Assembly (NCBI GenBank): GCA_038748065.1
Contig: JBCDJG010000007.1
Coordinates: forward strand, 1-64,000
From: JBCDJG01 sp038748065
GTDB lineage: Bacteria; Pseudomonadota; Gammaproteobacteria; Pseudomonadales; Halieaceae
Reading direction: 5' to 3'
DNA: 64,000 nt
Of the stretch, positions 61,324 through 64,000 are shown one piece after another. The notes beneath the pieces are model-generated. The model ran no database searches. It was not told the origin of the DNA and saw nothing but the letters and a program-made list of their open reading frames with translations. The number at the start of each line of letters is the position of its first letter. The first letter of the stretch is position 1. The position numbers were made by a program, and so were the translations under genes.

Positions 61324-61783
61324 GCTCTTCCCCTGGGATTTCGATTCTTCGTCCTCCCGCTTCCTCAAGGTTGTCCAGGTACTCGTTGGTCATTTTGTCG
61401 AGCACCTCGTGACGTAACTCATGGATATTCATCTGCTCTGGCGTCTTACCTAGGAGCGGCTCCATCTTCAGCATGGCTACGCGGTCCACGGGTTTGCCGT
61501 AGCCATGTTCGATGATGGTCTTTGCCGCGGCGACCCGGTCACGGTGAGAGGCAGTCTCGTCCCTCAGGATGGACATCAGCGCGTCCAAAGCCTCAAGCGA
61601 GCCTTCCCTGCAGAGCTGCATAACTGACAACTTTTCCTTGGGTATACGGCCGCCTGGGTTCCGCCTGGGATCGAAACCAGGCTTGAAAGTGCCGGCATGG
61701 TGAGTGCCCGGCAGTGGGCCGCGTTTTCCTCTGCGCGCTCCACGGTCGAGCGACTTAGGATTCTCTGCCAATTCGGGCCTCAT
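61310..61783 (-). CDS. DUF5681-like protein, possible small terminase
   Basis: A 157-aa protein. The segment GTFKPGFDPRRNPGGRI matches the opening of DUF5681 proteins, which are common in prophages and often lie near terminase genes. A helical region with SHRDRVAAAKTIIEHGYGKPVD follows, similar to helix-turn-helix parts of small terminases. It is the first gene of the structural-type operon, just after a promoter with operator-like palindromes. Large terminase is not seen in the window. Confidence 0.6.
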   Translation of the reverse strand: MRPELAENPKSLDRGARRGKRGPLPGTHHAGTFKPGFDPRRNPGGRIPKEKLSVMQLCREGSLEALDALMSILRDETASHRDRVAAAKTIIEHGYGKPVDRVAMLKMEPLLGKTPEQMNIHELRHEVLDKMTNEYLDNLEEAGGRRIEIPGEEHGKD

Positions 61784-61806
61784 ATCGTGGTTTTTCCTAG
61801 CTCCTT

Positions 61807-61853
61807 ACTCACAGTACTGAGTTTAACTATACGCTCGTATAGTGAATTCGCAA
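61807..61853 (-). promoter_or_regulatory. Promoter with operator-like palindromes
   Basis: On the minus strand TTGCGA (61848-61853) and TATAGT (61826-61831) are 16 bases apart, a good sigma70 promoter for the DUF5681-like operon. The -10 box overlaps the palindrome CTATACG-CT-CGTATAG (61827-61842, plus-strand reading), and a second inverted repeat ACTCA-N6-TGAGT lies at 61807-61822 near the expected start of transcription. Both look like repressor sites. Confidence 0.6.
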
Positions 61854-61857
61854 GCCT

Positions 61858-62127
61858 TCACAACGGCTTTTCCATCCGCTCTACAGCTTCCCTGCTCGAC
61901 CCGCAGCAGTACTCCCTGGCGATCTCTTCAGCGGCTTTGTAAACGCGTGGGGCCCGCTGCTCAAGGTGGAATGAATCCGTGGTCCTACAGAAGCGTTCCA
62001 GCTTTGAAGAGAATCGCAGGTAGTACTTCCGCATGGGCTTCTTAACACCTGGCGCACGGACAGTCATGTAGCAGCCGTAAGCGTGCCTCTTGGCAGACAG
62101 CACGTAGCAGGGTTGGGGCTTGATCAT
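61858..62127 (-). CDS. Small basic protein downstream of the replication gene
   Basis: An 89-aa Arg/Lys-rich protein (MRKYYLRFSSKLERFCR, YKAAEEIAREYCCG). Its ATG overlaps the stop of the 63-aa gene (ATGA). No membrane helix. It may bind nucleic acid in replication, but no family is recognised. Confidence 0.55.
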   Translation of the reverse strand: MIKPQPCYVLSAKRHAYGCYMTVRAPGVKKPMRKYYLRFSSKLERFCRTTDSFHLEQRAPRVYKAAEEIAREYCCGSSREAVERMEKPL

Positions 62128-62315
62128 CGTTCTATACCCTCCCGCCAGGGGCGAGCCTTCAGGCTGGGGGTGGTGGCGATGACTGGTAGAACTGGAATCG
62201 TCGCCGCTAAAAAGTGCGGGGTCTTAAAACGGTACAACTGGTACATCTGGTATATCTGGCAAGACTGGCAAAACTGGTCGAACTCAGACTGCACAAGGGT
62301 TTCAGCGCTACTCAT
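62124..62315 (-). CDS. 63-aa protein encoded across the 9-base repeats
   Basis: The start overlaps the stop of the prim-pol gene by eight bases (ATGAGTAG) and its own stop overlaps the next start, so it is probably translated. Its middle, FDQFCQSCQIYQMYQLYRF, is the translation of six 9-base repeats and has a three-residue period with Gln at every third position. Function unknown; the repeat DNA may be what is conserved. Confidence 0.5.
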   Translation of the reverse strand: MSSAETLVQSEFDQFCQSCQIYQMYQLYRFKTPHFLAATIPVLPVIATTPSLKARPWREGIER

Positions 62316-62396
62316 CGAGCCAGTCCCCCTCTGACCCGAATTCAGTTCTACCAGTTTTACCAGTTTTCCACCCCCCATCTAAAACATGGTAAATCT
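62185..62396. repeat. Cluster of 9-base repeats (GGTanaaCT), iteron-like
   Basis: Six head-to-tail copies occupy 62231-62284 on the plus strand (GGTACAACT, GGTACATCT, GGTATATCT, GGCAAGACT, GGCAAAACT, GGTCGAACT). Single copies lie at 62185-62193 and 62388-62396. On the minus strand two exact copies and one shorter degenerate copy lie at about 62344-62369. The cluster covers the 3' end of the prim-pol gene (coding KTGKTGRTE) and the 63-aa gene. Iterons of this kind often mark replication origins. Confidence 0.7.
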
Positions 62397-64000
62397 GGCT
62401 ATTCCGGGGCCCTATCTCGAAGTCCCAACGGCAGCCCTCATCACCGCCGGTATAACTATCTAGTACCCGCGTAATGCCCCGCCGACTAAACTCGGGGCTT
62501 TTACTGGCCGCGGCTATCAGGTCACTGCGCATAGTCACGCCCTGATCTATAAGGTCCTCGATGTGCGTGATCGCGGCGAGATCCCGGACCATGTTCTCGG
62601 TGAAAGCGGCGTGCTCCCGTACTGCAGTCACCGTGCCGCCGTCCAGGGCCTCCACCGAATCGAACATCTCCTGGTAGCCGACACCGATGGCATAGCGGAA
62701 GCCCCGCTTTAGATCCACGTCACCACGATCCTTCAGCCAGCGGAAGCTGACCGTACGGTGCGTGTCAGTGTCCTCTACCAGCTCAATCACATAGGCGCAG
62801 TCTGCGTCCTGAATCACATCAGCCGTACCGGCGTAGATTGAATTGCCATCCTCATCTTTATGCTTGTTGGTATGCGCCAGACTGATCAATGTGCCCCCAG
62901 CCTGAATAAACTCTCTGGAGTCCACGCCCCATCTCGACCCCTCTTTCTTACTCATCAGATCGGTGAACTTCTTCAGCGTATCCAGGATCACGATGCAATC
63001 GGGCGCCTTGCCCTTCTTCACCCTGGCCTTCAGTAGTGGCCGCAACATGTGTGCCTCGAACCGTTCTCGGCCTGGCACCAGCATATTGAAGCCGTATCGC
63101 TCAGCCAGACGCTGCTTTTGCGCGATGCCGCGGCCATGATCATCAGCATTCACGTAGAACACCTGACTGCCGTCGATCTCGCCGGCAGCGATCTGCTGCG
63201 CGACCTGGTGCAACGTGAGCAGGGTTTTTCCTCGGTTACTGTCGCCATACAGCACCGTGGACTGCCCCACGATGGCCAGCCTCGGAATCACATAACGGTC
63301 ATCATCCATCTGCGCCTCCATAGCATCTGCAGATTGCTTCAATACAAAGTCCTCGAAGTCGACGCGATCGGCGGTTTCATCGTCCTGCTTAGACGCATCC
63401 AGGTCCTCGAAATCATCCACCCCCAACTGCTCCGCAATCGCACTGAACGTGGCCGGCCAATCGCCATCGTGGAACAGCAGACGGAGACAATCCGCGGCAT
63501 CGTGCGGCTTGTTATCGCCTAGCGGACCAGCGTCATGGCTGTAGGCACGTTCATAGGGGTACTTCTCATTGGGCGGCAAGATGACCGTGCCCGGTTTGCC
63601 CGATGTACTGCCGGGGCGAAGGTAGCGGCCACCGCAATCCTCATAGCCGTAGCGCAGCAGCAGATCTGATACAGGCTGCTCCTCGTTGTAGTGTGCCACC
63701 AGGGGGTTGGGCCCATTGCCACTGCCGGCTTTAGGCGCCTCTGGTGCTTCACCGGTGAGGATCGAGACCAGGATGGGCTTCCATCGCTTCCAGTCAGACC
63801 AGATGTCCACGACCGCCTCCGGCAGCGGCGGCAGGTTCTCCACAGCCATAGGACTGCTTATCCAGGCGTAAGGCTTTCCGGTATCAGGGTGGACAGACGG
63901 TGGCAGCACATCTTGAGCTTGCTTGCCCTCCGGGCAGCCGCGCAGCTCGAACACGGGCGCCTTGCTGTCGGGTAACGTCAGCTGTTTGACCCCTGGCGGG
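62308..64000 (-). CDS. Prim-pol/RecA-like helicase replication protein (partial)
   Basis: The gene runs out of the window on the right; at least 563 aa are visible. The N-terminal visible part (PPGVKQLTLPD, VFELRG, DVLPPSVHPDTGKPYAW) is the end of a bifunctional primase-polymerase domain. The middle holds a RecA-like ATPase with Walker A YGDSNRGKT and Walker B CIVILDTLKKFTD, as in phage and satellite replication helicases. The C terminus ends in the repeat-coded KTGKTGRTE. A GTG at 63952-63954 is only an internal codon. It should initiate replication of the element. Confidence 0.85.
   Translation of the reverse strand, partial: PPGVKQLTLPDSKAPVFELRGCPEGKQAQDVLPPSVHPDTGKPYAWISSPMAVENLPPLPEAVVDIWSDWKRWKPILVSILTGEAPEAPKAGSGNGPNPLVAHYNEEQPVSDLLLRYGYEDCGGRYLRPGSTSGKPGTVILPPNEKYPYERAYSHDAGPLGDNKPHDAADCLRLLFHDGDWPATFSAIAEQLGVDDFEDLDASKQDDETADRVDFEDFVLKQSADAMEAQMDDDRYVIPRLAIVGQSTVLYGDSNRGKTLLTLHQVAQQIAAGEIDGSQVFYVNADDHGRGIAQKQRLAERYGFNMLVPGRERFEAHMLRPLLKARVKKGKAPDCIVILDTLKKFTDLMSKKEGSRWGVDSREFIQAGGTLISLAHTNKHKDEDGNSIYAGTADVIQDADCAYVIELVEDTDTHRTVSFRWLKDRGDVDLKRGFRYAIGVGYQEMFDSVEALDGGTVTAVREHAAFTENMVRDLAAITHIEDLIDQGVTMRSDLIAAASKSPEFSRRGITRVLDSYTGGDEGCRWDFEIGPRNSQIYHVLDGGWKTGKTGRTEFGSEGDWLDE

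Overview
The window reads as a stretch of chromosome from a gammaproteobacterium, probably a marine one near Halieaceae/Cellvibrionales or Pseudomonadales. The evidence is a complete Na+-translocating NADH:quinone reductase operon, the block mfd-csiV-methylthioinosine phosphorylase with lexA and topA close by, a lexA-DUF6586-topA arrangement as in Pseudomonas, and the gammaproteobacterial set comEC-exbB-exbD-msbA-lpxK-kdsB. The exact genus cannot be named from the sequence. The genes are tightly packed, and many neighbours overlap by 4 or 8 bases (ATGA-type coupling).

Layout. 1-210: tRNA-Gly(GCC) and a 36-base copy of its 5' half. 325-11315 (minus): pgsA and uvrC; murB, a low-molecular-weight phosphatase, kdsB, lpxK, msbA, exbD, exbB and comEC, a run devoted to envelope and lipid A. 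11426-15226: a DUF2062 gene, then lolC-lolD-lolE (lipoprotein release). 15260-22385 (minus): nqrABCDEF followed by apbE and nqrM, i.e. the Na+-NQR complex with its flavin-transfer and maturation factors; an intrinsic terminator lies inside the first codons of apbE. 22650-31568: an N-terminally extended GAPDH, mfd, csiV, methylthioinosine phosphorylase, an MscS channel and a small DUF6763-type gene. 31568-38778: hexuronate genes uxuB-uxaC back to back with lexA (two SOS boxes), two small conserved genes, topA. 38881-43099: a membrane protein, universal stress protein, glutaredoxin-like protein, IclR and AraC regulators, a TrmH-type methyltransferase. 43101-47058: a MoxR/von Willebrand A module. 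47068-51739: ycgN, ycgL, rnd, recR, ybaB, dnaX and the 4.5S RNA gene; dnaX keeps an E. coli-like -1 frameshift site.

51828-54282 holds an odd two-gene unit: a membrane-tethered TAXI-type solute-binding protein coupled to a Cache-domain membrane sensor, with neither a TRAP permease nor any recognisable output domain.

From about 54345 to the right edge the sequence is a mobile element of phage or phage-satellite type. Its left side carries a tRNA-Arg-like 3' half, an intact tRNA-Arg(UCU), three small plus-strand genes (two of them for membrane proteins) and then a long minus-strand operon read inward from the right edge. This operon encodes a prim-pol/RecA-like replication protein (its start lies outside the window), two tiny genes over a cluster of 9-base repeats, a promoter with an operator-like palindrome, a DUF5681-like protein, a set of Gln/Ala-rich proteins resembling podovirus internal or ejection proteins, and a stand-alone FtsH-like (M41) zinc peptidase domain. 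No integrase, capsid, portal or large terminase gene is visible inside the window.
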